Source: Erwinia billingiae Eb661 (GTDB lineage Bacteria; Pseudomonadota; Gammaproteobacteria; Enterobacterales; Enterobacteriaceae). Taken from it: a stretch of DNA of 64,000 nt. The notes under the pieces are model-generated. The model did not search any database and was not told the origin of the DNA. It worked only from the letters and a program-made list of their open reading frames with translations. Below, one piece after another: positions 51,802 to 63,300 of the stretch. The first letter of the stretch is position 1, and each line of letters starts with the position of its first letter. Location of the stretch: the NCBI RefSeq assembly GCF_000196615.1, contig NC_014306.1:3720001-3784000 (forward strand). The letters are read 5' to 3'. The translations under genes were made by a program, and so were the position numbers.

Positions 51802-52938
51802 TCAGGCGACCTTCGGTCGCAGGAACAGCGCAGGTATCACCACCATCGCCATCACCCAGAAGACGCCGCCGTGCAGATGCTGGAACAGCACGCCGCAAAT
51901 CATGGTCATCACCGCAATACCGCCACCCATCGCCAGCGCCGAATAGACCGACTGCAGACGGATCACCTCTCCTCCCTCGCGCGTGGCAATAAAACGCATC
52001 GCCGCCAGATGACAAACGGTGAAGCTGCCGCAGTGCAGGATCTGCGCCACAATCAGCCAGGGTAGCGCGGTGGTTGATGCCATCAGGCTCCAGCGTACCA
52101 GCGCACAAATCCCTGACAGCAACAGCAGGTCTCGCGCGCCCCAGCGACGGAACAGTCGGTTGCTGGAGGCAAAGACAATGATTTCGGCCACCACGCCCAG
52201 CGACCAGAGATAGCCGACGACGCTGGCTGAGTAGCCGGCTTCCTGCCACCAGATGGCGCTGAAGCCGTAATAGGCGGCATGCGCGCCCTGCATCAGCGTC
52301 ACGCACAGCAGGAACCGCCAGACGGCATTTTCCTGCAGCAATCGCTTCCAGTCAGCCCATCCGGCCGTTTCGGTCTGCTTCGCATTGCCTGTAGGCAGCA
52401 CGGATGGCCGCAACAGCATGCCAGCAAACATCGCGGCAACGCCGATACACAGCATCACCAGGATCGCCTGATAAGAGAAAGCATTGACCAGCACGCCGGT
52501 CAGCGCCGAGCTGATAACGAACGCCAGCGAGCCCCACAGGCGGACCGGGCCATAGGCCATTGAAATTTGCTTTTGCCAGGTCGCTGCCAGCGCATCGCTG
52601 AGCGGAACCAGCGGCGAGAAGAACAGGTTGAAGCCAATCATCACCAGCAGCAGCCAGATCCACGAAGTGCTGATCCAGAAGCTGAGCACAAAGCATAACG
52701 CCATCACCGCCAGCAGGCGAAGCGCGGTAATCAGTTGCGAAGGATTGGTGACTCTTGAGGCGATGATCAGGCTGCCGAGGAATCGGGCGATCATGCCGCA
52801 GCCCAGCAGCAGGCCAATTTTCTCTGGCTGCAGGCCAGAGTCTTTCAGCCACACTCCCCAGAAAGGAAGCCAGACGCCATAGGCAAAGAAGTACGTGAAA
52901 TAGCCCAGACCGAGCCAGTAAGCTGAACGAATCGCCAT
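51802..52938 (-). CDS. hcaT: MFS transporter HcaT (3-phenylpropionate permease family)
   Basis: A 378-aa major facilitator of the nucleoside:H+ symporter-like LacY group, with twelve predicted membrane segments. It matches E. coli HcaT (379 aa) along its length (ALGYFTYFF-type start, IGFNLFFSPLVPLSDALA, GYLWSLGVVAEIIVFA). ATG 52938 has a strong GGAGGGAAC ribosome site; the frame continues 18 codons upstream without homology. The hca catabolic genes are not next to it, so the substrate may be different. Confidence 0.88.
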   Translation of the reverse strand: MAIRSAYWLGLGYFTYFFAYGVWLPFWGVWLKDSGLQPEKIGLLLGCGMIARFLGSLIIASRVTNPSQLITALRLLAVMALCFVLSFWISTSWIWLLLVMIGFNLFFSPLVPLSDALAATWQKQISMAYGPVRLWGSLAFVISSALTGVLVNAFSYQAILVMLCIGVAAMFAGMLLRPSVLPTGNAKQTETAGWADWKRLLQENAVWRFLLCVTLMQGAHAAYYGFSAIWWQEAGYSASVVGYLWSLGVVAEIIVFASSNRLFRRWGARDLLLLSGICALVRWSLMASTTALPWLIVAQILHCGSFTVCHLAAMRFIATREGGEVIRLQSVYSALAMGGGIAVMTMICGVLFQHLHGGVFWVMAMVVIPALFLRPKVA

Positions 52939-52991
52939 GTTCCCTCCGACAAAAGTGCGCGCTACTTTCTCAGAGGTCAGGCCTAAGATCA

Positions 52992-53052
52992 ATTAACGGG
53001 ACAGTATTGTCCCGTTAATGTGTTCCGGATCCCCTTTCGCGAGGGAAAGGGG
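52992..53052 (-). terminator. Two tandem hairpins after glyA
   Basis: The first after the glyA stop is CCCCTTTC/GAAAGGGG (53031-53052); the second is ATTAACGGGACA/TGTCCCGTTAAT (52992-53019). Neither has a long T-run, but together they plausibly end glyA mRNA or protect its 3' end. Confidence 0.6.
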
Positions 53053-53062
53053 TAACGCAACG

Positions 53063-54316
<1,254 letters not shown>

Positions 54317-54430
54317 CCGCATCTCCTGACTCAGCTAACAAAATAATCGGTATCGATCGGCCCGTTTGGGCGAAGGCCAACAGTGTAAACTGTTTTACCT
54401 GCTTAGGGGTAGCCACAAAGCGCCCTTTTT

Positions 54431-54446
54431 ACGCAATCGATTGGCT
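54431..54446. promoter_or_regulatory. PurR-like box upstream of glyA
   Basis: ACGCAATCGATTGGCT matches the PurR consensus ANGCAANCGNTTNCNT except one position. E. coli glyA has a PurR site in the corresponding gap. The site is 115 bp before the glyA start. Confidence 0.65.
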
Positions 54447-54526
54447 TCAGGACTGGCGAGGGTTGCCTAACCAAATGATGCCCCTGCCAGTTAAAGGTGT
54501 ATTTACAATACGTGTTTATAAGTTAT

Positions 54527-54549
54527 AAGATGCATTTTAAATACATGTT
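54527..54549. promoter_or_regulatory. NsrR-like operator of hmp
   Basis: AAGATGCATTT is followed after one base by AAATACATGTT, an 11-1-11 inverted repeat with two mismatches, the form of the NsrR site. It lies 24 bp before the hmp start. NsrR repression of hmp, relieved by nitric oxide, is established in E. coli. Confidence 0.75.
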
Positions 54550-54572
54550 TAAACCCTCAAGGGAGTTCACCT

Positions 54573-55757
54573 ATGTTAGACGCAAAAACCATTGCCACTG
54601 TGAAAGCCACCATTCCTGCCCTGCTGGCGACCGGTCCGGCGTTGACCGCCCATTTCTATGACCGAATGTTTGCGCATAATCCCGAGCTGAAAGAGATTTT
54701 CAATATGAGTAATCAGCGCAACGGCAATCAGCGTGAAGCGCTGTTTAACGCCATCTGTGCCTATGCCAGCAATATTGAAAATCTGGCTGCTCTGCTGCCC
54801 GCCGTGGAAAAGATTGCGCAGAAGCACACCAGCTTCGCCATTCAGCCCGCGCAGTATCAGATTGTCGGCCAGCATCTGCTGGCAACCCTAGACGAAATGC
54901 TCAGTCCGGGCGACGAGGTGCTGGATGCCTGGGGCAAAGCCTATGGCGTACTAGCGGGCGTGTTTATTCAGCGGGAAGAACAGCTTTATCAGCAGGCCGA
55001 GGAAAAAGTGGGCGGCTGGCGTACGCCGAGGGCGTTTCGCATCAGCGCCATTGAGCCGCAAAGCGAGGTGATCAAAAGCTTTATTCTCAGCCCGACCGAT
55101 GGTCAGCCGGTGGCGGATTATCAGGCGGGTCAGTATCTTGGCGTCTGGCTGCGCGACAAGCGTTTTGCCAATCAGGAGATCCGCCAGTATTCGCTGACCC
55201 GCGCGCCCAATGGCCGGGATTATCGCATTGCCGTGCGCCATGAACCGGGCGGCACGGTGTCTGGCTGGCTGCACCAGCATGCACAGGTCGGTGATGAGCT
55301 GAGACTGGCCGCACCGGCGGGTGACTTCTTGCTGGCCGTCTCTCCCGAGACACCGGTCACCCTGATCTCCGCCGGCGTCGGCCAGACGCCAATGCTGGCG
55401 ATGCTGGATGTGCTGGCCTCTCAGCAGCATCCTGCCCGCGTGCAGTGGTTCCATGCTGCCGATAATGGCAACAGACATGCGTTTGGTGAAGAGGTGGCGG
55501 CTTCAGCACAACGTCTGCCCAATTTTTCGCAGCACCTGTGGTATCGCGATCCGCTGCCGCAGGATGCCGGACGTTTCGACAGCGCCGGCGTGATGAATTT
55601 ACTGCCGCTGGAGAGCCAGCTTAGCGATCCGAAAGGTCATTACTACCTTTGTGGGCCGTTAGGCTTTATGCAGCAGGTGGCGCAACAGCTGGTCACGCTG
55701 GGCATCGACAGCGCCCGCATCCATTACGAAGTGTTTGGTCCGCACAAGGTGCTGTGA
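54573..55757 (+). CDS. hmp: Flavohaemoglobin / nitric oxide dioxygenase
   Basis: Hmp oxidises nitric oxide to nitrate with O2 and NADPH. The 394-aa protein has the globin domain with Tyr29, Gln53 and proximal His85, the FAD-binding RQYSLT motif, and the NAD-binding parts [13 protein letters not shown] and [11 protein letters not shown]. Length is close to E. coli (396). An NsrR-like site is in its promoter. Confidence 0.96.
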   Translation: MLDAKTIATVKATIPALLATGPALTAHFYDRMFAHNPELKEIFNMSNQRNGNQREALFNAICAYASNIENLAALLPAVEKIAQKHTSFAIQPAQYQIVGQHLLATLDEMLSPGDEVLDAWGKAYGVLAGVFIQREEQLYQQAEEKVGGWRTPRAFRISAIEPQSEVIKSFILSPTDGQPVADYQAGQYLGVWLRDKRFANQEIRQYSLTRAPNGRDYRIAVRHEPGGTVSGWLHQHAQVGDELRLAAPAGDFLLAVSPETPVTLISAGVGQTPMLAMLDVLASQQHPARVQWFHAADNGNRHAFGEEVAASAQRLPNFSQHLWYRDPLPQDAGRFDSAGVMNLLPLESQLSDPKGHYYLCGPLGFMQQVAQQLVTLGIDSARIHYEVFGPHKVL

Positions 55758-55774
55758 TCGGTCAGCCAGAAACG

Positions 55775-55804
55775 ACATCGCCGCCCTGTAAAGGACGGCG
55801 ATGT
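55775..55804. repeat. Inverted repeat between hmp and glnB
   Basis: ACATCGCCG and CGGCGATGT flank a GTCC-type inner stem and a small loop, 18 bp after the hmp stop and 28 bp after the glnB stop. T-runs are absent on both strands; it may be a weak shared terminator. Confidence 0.5.
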
Positions 55805-55831
55805 GATGGGCCAGACGGGAGAGGCAAAAAA

Positions 55832-56182
<351 letters not shown>

Positions 56183-56312
56183 TCATTCTCTCCGCGGCCG
56201 GAGAGTAATCTCTGTTCAGTATACGTGCAACGGACAGCTCCCGCTGCGCGGTCTGTCTCTTTTTCAGCGTGCTTAAGCTAACATATCTCAGCCGTGAAGC
56301 GGCACAAAAAAA

Positions 56313-57647
56313 CTACTCTTTAAAATCAGAGGCATCCAGCTCGTGGCGGGATAACAGCTTATAGAATTCCGTGCGGTTGCGCCCGGCCAGACGTGCGGCA
56401 TGGGTGACGTTGCCTTTGGTCATTTGCAGCAGCTTGCGTAAATAATTGAGTTCGAACTGGTTTCTCGCTTCCACGAAGGTCGGTAGCGCGGTGTTTTCGC
56501 CCACCAGCGCCTGTTCAACCAGCGCTTCACCAATCACCGGTGCCGAACTCAGCGCCACGCACTGTTCAATCACGTTGACCAGCTGACGGACATTCCCCGG
56601 CCAGCTGGCGGCCACCAGTCGCTTCATCGCGTCGGTCGAGAAACTGCGCACAAAGGGTTTGTGCCGCTCGGCCGCCTGCTTCAACAGATGATTCGCCAGC
56701 AGCGGAATATCTTCTGAACGCTCATGCAGCGCGGGAATTTTCAGGTTAACCACGTTCAGGCGGTAGAAGAGATCCTCACGGAACTCTTTCTTTTCCATCG
56801 CTTTCGGCAGATCGCGGTGCGTTGCCGAGAGGATGCGCACGTTAATGTCCTGATCGTGGTTGCTGCCGAGCGGACGCACCTTGCGCTCCTGCAACACGCG
56901 CAGCAATTTCACCTGCAACGCCTGTGGCATATCGCCGATTTCATCGAGGAACAGCGTGCCGCCTTCGGCTGCCTGAAACAGACCTTCACGCTGGCTGACC
57001 GCGCCGGTAAAGGCCCCTTTGGCGTGACCAAACAGCTCCGATTCCAGCAACTGCTCAGGCAAGGCACCGCAGTTAATGGCGATAAAGGCTTTGCCGGCTC
57101 TTGGGCTGGCGGCATGGATCGCCTGGGCGAGGATCTCCTTGCCGGTGCCGCTCTGGCCATTGATCAGCACGCTGACATCCGACTGAGCGACCATTCTGGC
57201 CTGTTCTAACAAGCGCAGCATTACCGGGCTGCGGGTCACAATGCTTTCGCGCCAGGCATCATCACTTGCGGGTGCGCGGTGTGCCAACGCCTGATCGATA
57301 GCACTGTAAAGCGCATCGCGGTCGACGGGTTTGGTCAGAAAGCTGAACACGCCCTGCTGGGTAGCGGAGACCGCTTCAGGTATTGAACCGTGGGCGGTAA
57401 GAATGATCACCGGCATGCCAGGCTGCTGCTTTTGGATTTCGTTAAACAGCTCGACGCCATTCATTTCGTCCATCCGCAGATCGCTGATCACCAGGTCGAT
57501 CTTCTCCCTTTGCAACAATCGCAGCGCTTCCGGCCCGCTTTCGGCCGTTTGCACGCTAAAGCCTTCGCTGCTCAAACGCATTCCCAACAGTTTCAACAGG
57601 CTGGGATCGTCGTCCACCAGCAGCAGATTGGCTGATTTCTTTATCAT
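56313..57647 (-). CDS. glrR: Sigma-54-dependent response regulator GlrR (QseF)
   Basis: A 444-aa NtrC-type activator. The receiver domain has the phospho-acceptor Asp56 (VISDLRMD), the AAA+ domain has a Walker A variant GQSGTGKE and the sigma-54 contact loop GAFTGA, and the C-terminus has a Fis-type helix-turn-helix ([19 protein letters not shown]). In E. coli it activates glmY. It overlaps qseG by 4 bp. GlrR-like TGTC-N10-GACA sites are found before glmY here. Confidence 0.95.
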   Translation of the reverse strand: MIKKSANLLLVDDDPSLLKLLGMRLSSEGFSVQTAESGPEALRLLQREKIDLVISDLRMDEMNGVELFNEIQKQQPGMPVIILTAHGSIPEAVSATQQGVFSFLTKPVDRDALYSAIDQALAHRAPASDDAWRESIVTRSPVMLRLLEQARMVAQSDVSVLINGQSGTGKEILAQAIHAASPRAGKAFIAINCGALPEQLLESELFGHAKGAFTGAVSQREGLFQAAEGGTLFLDEIGDMPQALQVKLLRVLQERKVRPLGSNHDQDINVRILSATHRDLPKAMEKKEFREDLFYRLNVVNLKIPALHERSEDIPLLANHLLKQAAERHKPFVRSFSTDAMKRLVAASWPGNVRQLVNVIEQCVALSSAPVIGEALVEQALVGENTALPTFVEARNQFELNYLRKLLQMTKGNVTHAARLAGRNRTEFYKLLSRHELDASDFKE

Positions 57648-58339
57648 GGCTGCGCAGCATCCTCGGGTGTTGTGGCCGGCGTGCTTCCGTCGCTCTTATC
57701 GGTGTGGCTGCTATCGGACGCATCCGGAGAACGGCGGGATGAGAGCTGGCGTTCAATATCGGTCAGTGACTCCAGCTTACGGCGGGTGACGCTGAGTTCG
57801 TTAGTTAACGCCAACTGGTGCTGGCGCAACGCATCCAGCTCGGCATCACTGCTTTGCTGCAGATGGTGGTAGCGGGTTCTCTCTTCCGACAGTTGCAGTA
57901 GCCCCATCTGATCGTCCCGCCACAGTTGAATAAGTGGACGCAGCGAAGAAGGATAGTCGGCACTAAAGGTGTCCAGCCGCGCCATATACTGCCGCCGTTC
58001 GACCGGCGTGACGTTGCCATTATTCAGCAATACGCCCTGCTTGAAGGCGCTTTGCCAGTTATCCGTTGGCCAGCGCCGGGCTTCTTCACGGGCTTCAGCC
58101 GGGGAAAGACGCACCGCACAATCCATCGCCCGTAACCAGTACAGTGAACTGTTCAGCGCCGTGTCACTGTCGATGTCCCATAAGCGGTTGCAGTCAATCA
58201 GCTGGAAATTGACGATTTTGATTTCGGGTTCGGTCAGCGGTTTACCGTTAATGGTCATGGCCGGATCGGGGGCTTTGCTGCTGCATGCCGCCAACAGCAT
58301 AGCGATGGCGACCACAGCGGAAACAGGGAGGGTTCTCAT
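57644..58339 (-). CDS. qseG: Outer-membrane lipoprotein QseG
   Basis: A 231-aa lipoprotein with signal peptide ending LLAAC (Cys19), a helical middle with a predicted coiled coil near residues 155-195, and a Ser/Asp/Thr-rich tail. In E. coli QseG binds the periplasmic part of the kinase GlrK and stimulates it. It shares one base with the glrK stop (TAATG) and overlaps glrR by 4 bp, so glrK-qseG-glrR is tightly coupled. Confidence 0.92.
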   Translation of the reverse strand: MRTLPVSAVVAIAMLLAACSSKAPDPAMTINGKPLTEPEIKIVNFQLIDCNRLWDIDSDTALNSSLYWLRAMDCAVRLSPAEAREEARRWPTDNWQSAFKQGVLLNNGNVTPVERRQYMARLDTFSADYPSSLRPLIQLWRDDQMGLLQLSEERTRYHHLQQSSDAELDALRQHQLALTNELSVTRRKLESLTDIERQLSSRRSPDASDSSHTDKSDGSTPATTPEDAAQP

Positions 58340-59769
58340 TATTGGGCATTCCCGACGATGGCGTTAAGTTCGATACGAAAACAGACTTCTTCCGCTTCAC
58401 TGTTAACCAGTTGCAGATCGCCCTGCAGGCGATGGATACAGTCCCTGGCGATGCTCAGCCCAAGTCCGCTGCCCTTTACGGCGCCTTTGCGCTGCTGGTT
58501 GCCCTGGAAGAAAGGCTCAAAGATCATTTTTCTTTCACCTTCAGGGATGGTGCTGCCGGTATTTGCGACCTCGATCAGCACCTTGCGCCCCTGCTGGCGG
58601 CTGCGGATCCAGATGGTACCGGATTCTCCGCCGTAATGTATCGCATTCGAATAAAGATTATCGATGGCCCGCGCCAGCAGCGTGGCGTCGGCGCGACAGG
58701 CCGCAACCGGTAGCGTCACTTCAGTCTGCATCATTTTAGCTCTGGCGGTCAGGCTGTGCGAACTGACGATGCCGTTGATCAACGGATCCAGCTGCACCTC
58801 GCCCATCGCCACCGGGGCTTCAGATAGCTTGCGGTTGTAGTCCAGCAGCTGCTCGATCAGCCGCTGCAAATGGCGGCTGCTTTGATCGAGGATGCTGACC
58901 ACTTCCTGCTGGTCCGGCGTTAAGGTGCCCACCACTTCGTCCGCTAACAGCGCGGTGCCTTCACGCATACTGGCCAGAGGGGTTTTAAGCTCATGAGAAA
59001 TATGACGCAAAAACTCATGGCGCTGGGATTCCAGCCACGCAAGCCGTTCGCTCAGCCAGAGGATCCGTTGCCCTAACGAGCGCAATTCACGCGGGCCTTT
59101 GTACGCCAGGTTGTGGCTGAGCTGTCTGCCCTCTCCCAGCCGATTAATCATTCTCTCAACCGCCTTGACCGGGCCGATAATCATTCGGGTAAACAGCAGC
59201 ACCAATCCCAGGCTCAGTAAGAACAATATCAGCGCCTGCCAGCCGAAATACTGGCCGCGTTCGGCAATTTCGCGCTGAAGTTGTAAACCGCGCGAGAAAA
59301 CCACTTCGCGCGTCGACTGAACCAGCTGCGCATTTGCCGTCGAGAACGCCTCCAGCGCGTCGGAAGCGGCCTTCACTGGATTGCTGTTATCGCAGCTGAT
59401 TTTTACCAGCTGGCCCAAGGCGTTATGCAGCGTGGTGGCAATCCGGCTGTCGGGCAGTACGGAGGATTGGGCATCAAGCATCTGCGCGTATTTGGTGCGT
59501 TGGGTCTGATAGAGGTTGGCGAGCATCGGATCGTCCAGCACGCAGTACTGCCGATAGCTACGCTCCAGTTCCAGCGCGGTTCGCGCCATCGCCTCGCTGC
59601 GACGAACGTCGGTCAGCGTAGTGCGGTTGGTATCCGCCGCCCTTTCGCTCAGCGCAGACAGGCTTTCCCATGCCTGCCAGGCCAGCACCAGTAAAGGCAG
59701 CAGCACCAGCAGAAAGGCCATTAATACCAGTTGACGAAGGGAACGAGGGAATAAACGCCATTTTTTCAC
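58339..59769 (-). CDS. glrK: Sensor histidine kinase GlrK (QseE)
   Basis: A 476-aa membrane kinase: membrane spans at about residues 13-33 and 177-197 with a periplasmic helical domain between them, a HAMP region, and the phospho-accepting His259 in HISHELKTPLASM. The ATPase has the N box (IDNLYSNAIHYG) and G2 box (GSGLGLSIA). It senses envelope status and phosphorylates GlrR. It is first in the glrK-qseG-glrR operon, downstream of glmY. Confidence 0.95.
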   Translation of the reverse strand: MKKWRLFPRSLRQLVLMAFLLVLLPLLVLAWQAWESLSALSERAADTNRTTLTDVRRSEAMARTALELERSYRQYCVLDDPMLANLYQTQRTKYAQMLDAQSSVLPDSRIATTLHNALGQLVKISCDNSNPVKAASDALEAFSTANAQLVQSTREVVFSRGLQLQREIAERGQYFGWQALILFLLSLGLVLLFTRMIIGPVKAVERMINRLGEGRQLSHNLAYKGPRELRSLGQRILWLSERLAWLESQRHEFLRHISHELKTPLASMREGTALLADEVVGTLTPDQQEVVSILDQSSRHLQRLIEQLLDYNRKLSEAPVAMGEVQLDPLINGIVSSHSLTARAKMMQTEVTLPVAACRADATLLARAIDNLYSNAIHYGGESGTIWIRSRQQGRKVLIEVANTGSTIPEGERKMIFEPFFQGNQQRKGAVKGSGLGLSIARDCIHRLQGDLQLVNSEAEEVCFRIELNAIVGNAQ

Positions 59770-59842
59770 AAGAGTTTCTCATTTTGCACGCTGCAACGAT
59801 GCTAGCTGAGTGACGCGCGGGAAGAAAGCCCTGGATCCAAAA

Positions 59843-60069
59843 CGAAAAATGGCAGATTCAAAGAATCTGCCATTCACGCTGTGAGGACATCCGTCATCAC
59901 AGAAAATTAGGTGGTGCCTAACTCAACGTTGCGTCCGAAGCTTGATAGAGCCACAAAGTGGACTGTATCGGTTTGGTGGACGGCAGGCACCGTATTGTGC
60001 GTCATTCGGGTTGTTATGAAGCGCTTGACCGCTTTCGCAGGGCTGTCGTAACCAGGTGAATGAGCCACT
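59843..60069 (-). ncRNA. glmY: GlmY small regulatory RNA
   Basis: Located between purL and glrK, as in E. coli. The minus strand begins AGTGGCTCATTCACC and contains TTTGTGGCTCTATCAAGC with TTCGGACGC, both recalled as conserved in GlmY. The 5' end at 60069 is set by the sigma-54 promoter, and the 3' end by the hairpin AATGGCAGATTC/GAATCTGCCATT with a T-run (59842-59874). At about 227 nt it is longer than the roughly 184 nt of E. coli. GlmY captures the adaptor RapZ, sparing GlmZ and raising GlmS synthesis. Confidence 0.88.
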
Positions 60070-60080
60070 GCAGAGATATT

Positions 60081-60097
60081 AGCAATAGTCGTGCCAA
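60081..60097 (-). promoter_or_regulatory. Sigma-54 promoter of glmY
   Basis: TTGGCACGACTATTGCT is a full match to the -24/-12 consensus (TGGCACG-N4-TTGCW). Its spacing to the first base of GlmY (60069) is right. In E. coli glmY has overlapping sigma-54 and sigma-70 promoters. Confidence 0.9.
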
Positions 60098-60193
60098 TTT
60101 TATAATTAATCATTAACACAATGATTTCTATAACAAAGATAAATGCGGGGTAACTGGAGTCAGCGCGTTCCGGACCTGATGGTCAAAAGAAAC

Positions 60194-60307
60194 TGTCGCT
60201 GAATAGAAACGTTATTCGGATAAAACTCAGCGAGTGAGTGAAATCAATAACTTAGATGTCACTTATTGGCGACAGTGCCAACAGGCCACTGTCGCAATTT
60301 TGCAACA
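60194..60307. promoter_or_regulatory. GlrR enhancer sites upstream of glmY
   Basis: GlrR binds TGTC-N10-GACA. A perfect copy is at 60257-60274 (TGTCACTTATTGGCGACA). A close copy is at 60290-60307 (AACA instead of GACA) and a weaker one at 60194-60211 (AACG). They lie 125-238 bp before the glmY start, the usual range for an enhancer. E. coli has three such sites here. Confidence 0.8.
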
Positions 60308-60320
60308 GGTGGGCAGAACG

Positions 60321-60348
60321 TAAAAGGGCAACCCCGGAGGGTTGCCCT
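60321..60348 (-). terminator. Terminator of purL
   Basis: On the minus strand AGGGCAACCC/GGGTTGCCCT is followed by TTTTA. It lies 12 bp after the purL stop and ends just before the GlrR sites. Confidence 0.88.
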
Positions 60349-60359
60349 GTAAACCCGAC

Positions 60360-63300
60360 TTAGCCGAGTTGTTTGCGCGCGTTACGGAAGATCCGCATCC
60401 ACGGGCTGTCTTCGCCCCACTCTTCCGGGTGCCATGAGTTGCTCACCGTACGGAACACACGTTCCGGGTGCGGCATCATGATGGTCACGCGACCGCTTTC
60501 GTTGGTCACCGCGGTAATACCGTTTGGTGAACCGTTAGGGTTCGCCGGGTACTGCTGAGTCACCTTACCGAAGTGGTCAACGAAGCGTAATGCCACCAGA
60601 CCTTTGTGCTCCAGCGTCGCCAGATGCGCATCATCACGCACTTCCACGAAGCCTTCACCGTGCGATACCGCAATTGGCATACGCGAACCCACCATGCCTT
60701 CCAGCATCAGTGATGGGCTTGCCGCCACTTCCACCAGGCTGAAACGGGCTTCAAAGCGCTCGGACTGGTTGCGCACAAAGCGCGGCCAGGCTTCGCTTCC
60801 CGGCACCAGTTCGCGCAGGTTGGACATCATCTGACACCCGTTACAGACGCCCAGCGCCAGCGTTTGCGGACGGTGGAAGAAGGTTTCGAACTCATCACGC
60901 ACGCGGGAGTTGAACAAAATCGACTTCGCCCAACCTTCGCCTGCGCCCAGCACGTCACCATAAGAGAAGCCGCCACAGGCCACCAGCGTCTGGAACGCTT
61001 CCAGACCACGGCGTCCTGCCAGCAGGTCACTCATGTGCACGTCAACCGCATCAAAACCAGCGCGGTGGAACGCGGCCGCCATTTCAACGTGGGAGTTAAC
61101 GCCCTGCTCACGCAGCACGGCAACTTTCGGACGCGCACCGGTTGCGATGTATGGCGCGGCGATATCTTCTTCTGGCTTAAAGGTCAGCGCCACGTTCAGG
61201 CCTGGATCCTGGTCGTTTTTCTTGGCGTCGTGTTCCTGATCGGCACAGGCCGGGTTATCACGCAGACGCTGCATCTGCCAGGTGGTTTCTGCCCACCAGG
61301 TACGCAGCGTGGTGCGGCTTTCGCTGTACACCGCAGAGTCGCCAGAGGTGATCACGAAACGATCGCCCTGAACGGCCTTGCCAAGGACATGCACACAGTC
61401 AGCCAGACCGTGTTGAGCAAACACCTGCTCAACCTGAGCACGGTCTGCCGCAGCCACCTGAATCACGGCACCCAGCTCTTCGTTGAACAACGCGGCCAGT
61501 GAATCGTTACCCAGCGCAGCGATATCCGCTTCAACACCGCAGTGACCGGTAAAGGCCATTTCAGCCAGCGTGACCAGCAAACCACCGTCTGAACGGTCGT
61601 GGTAAGCCAGCAGTTTGCCATCCGCCACCAGCACCTGCATGGCGTTGAAGAAGCCTGCCAGCTGCTGCACGTCACGCACGTCTGCCGGCTTGTCGCCCAG
61701 CTGACGATAAACCTGTGACAGCGCCGTGGCGCCCAGCGCATTGATGCCTTTGCCGAGGTCGATTAACAGCAGCGCGTTATCCTGCTGCGGCTGCAGCTGA
61801 GGCGTTACGGTGCGGCGCACGTCTTCCACGCGGGCAAACGCGGTGATCACCAGCGACATTGGTGAGGTCATTTCACGCTGTTCGGTGCCATGCTGCCAGC
61901 GGGTCTTCATCGACATGGAGTCTTTGCCCACCGGGATAGTAATGCCCAGCGCCGGACAAAGTTCTTCGCCAACCGCTTTCACCGCTTCATATAAACCGGC
62001 ATCTTCGCCCGGGTGACCGGCTGCGGCCATCCAGTTAGCCGAAAGCTTGATGCGCTTCAGCGAACCAATCTGCGTGGCGGCAATGTTGGTCAACGCTTCA
62101 CCCACCGCCAGACGGCCGGATGCGGCAAAGTCCAGCAGGGCAACCGGCGCACGTTCGCCCAGCGCCATCGCTTCACCGTAGTAGCTGTCGAGGCTGGCCG
62201 TGGTCACCGCACAGTTCGCCACCGGGATCTGCCATGGACCGACCATCTGATCGCGCGCAACCATACCGGTCACCGAACGGTCGCCAATGGTCACCAGAAA
62301 GGTCTTCTCAGCGACCGCAGGCAGGTGCAGAACACGGTTTACCGCATCCGCAACCGTTATGCTGTCGCGGATCAGCGGCTCACCCTGCGCTTTCAGCGTG
62401 GTGACATCGCGGGTCATTTTCGGGGTTTTACCCAGCAGCACGTCCAGCGGCATATCGATAGGCTTGTTATCGAAGTGGCTGTCTTCCAGAGACAGATGCA
62501 TCTCTTCGGTGGCTTCGCCAATCACCGCGAATGGCGCACGTTCACGCTTACAAAGTTCGGCAAACAGTTCCAGCTTCTCTGGCGCAACCGCCATCACGTA
62601 GCGTTCCTGGGACTCGTTACACCAGACTTCCAGCGGGGTCATACCCGGTTCGTCGTTAAGAATGTCACGCAGGTTGAAGCGACCGCCGCGCTCGCCGTCG
62701 CTGACCAGTTCAGGCATCGCGTTAGAAAGACCGCCTGCACCCACGTCGTGGATAAACAGAATCGGGTTGTCTTCACCCAGCTGCCAGCAGCGGTCGATCA
62801 CTTCCTGGCAACGACGTTCCATTTCTGGGTTGTCGCGCTGTACCGAAGCAAAATCCAGATCGGCATCAGACTGGCCGGAAGCCATGGAAGAGGCTGCACC
62901 GCCGCCCAAACCAATGTTCATCGCCGGGCCACCCAGCACGATCAGCTTGGCACCGACGGTGATTTCGCCTTTCTGCACGTGGTCAGCACGGATGTTGCCA
63001 ATACCGCCAGCCAGCATGATCGGCTTGTGGTAACCGCGCAACTCCACGCCGTTATGGCTGTTGACCTGCTCTTCATAGGTACGGAAGTAGCCATTCAGCG
63101 CAGGACGACCAAATTCGTTGTTGAATGCCGCGCCGCCCAGTGGGCCTTCGGTCATGATATCCAGCGCGGTGACGATACGGTCAGGTTTGCCGAAGTCTTC
63201 TTCCCACGGCTGTTCAAAACCTGGGATACGCAGGTTAGAAACCGAGAAGCCAACCAGACCCGCTTTCGGTTTCGCGCCACGTCCGGTTGCGCCTTCATCA

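Noticed and set aside
59907..60119. 70-codon open frame on the minus strand between glrK and purL
   Set aside because: It lies over the GlmY RNA and its promoter; similarity to GlmY and the sigma-54 promoter explain the conservation better, and there is no ribosome site.
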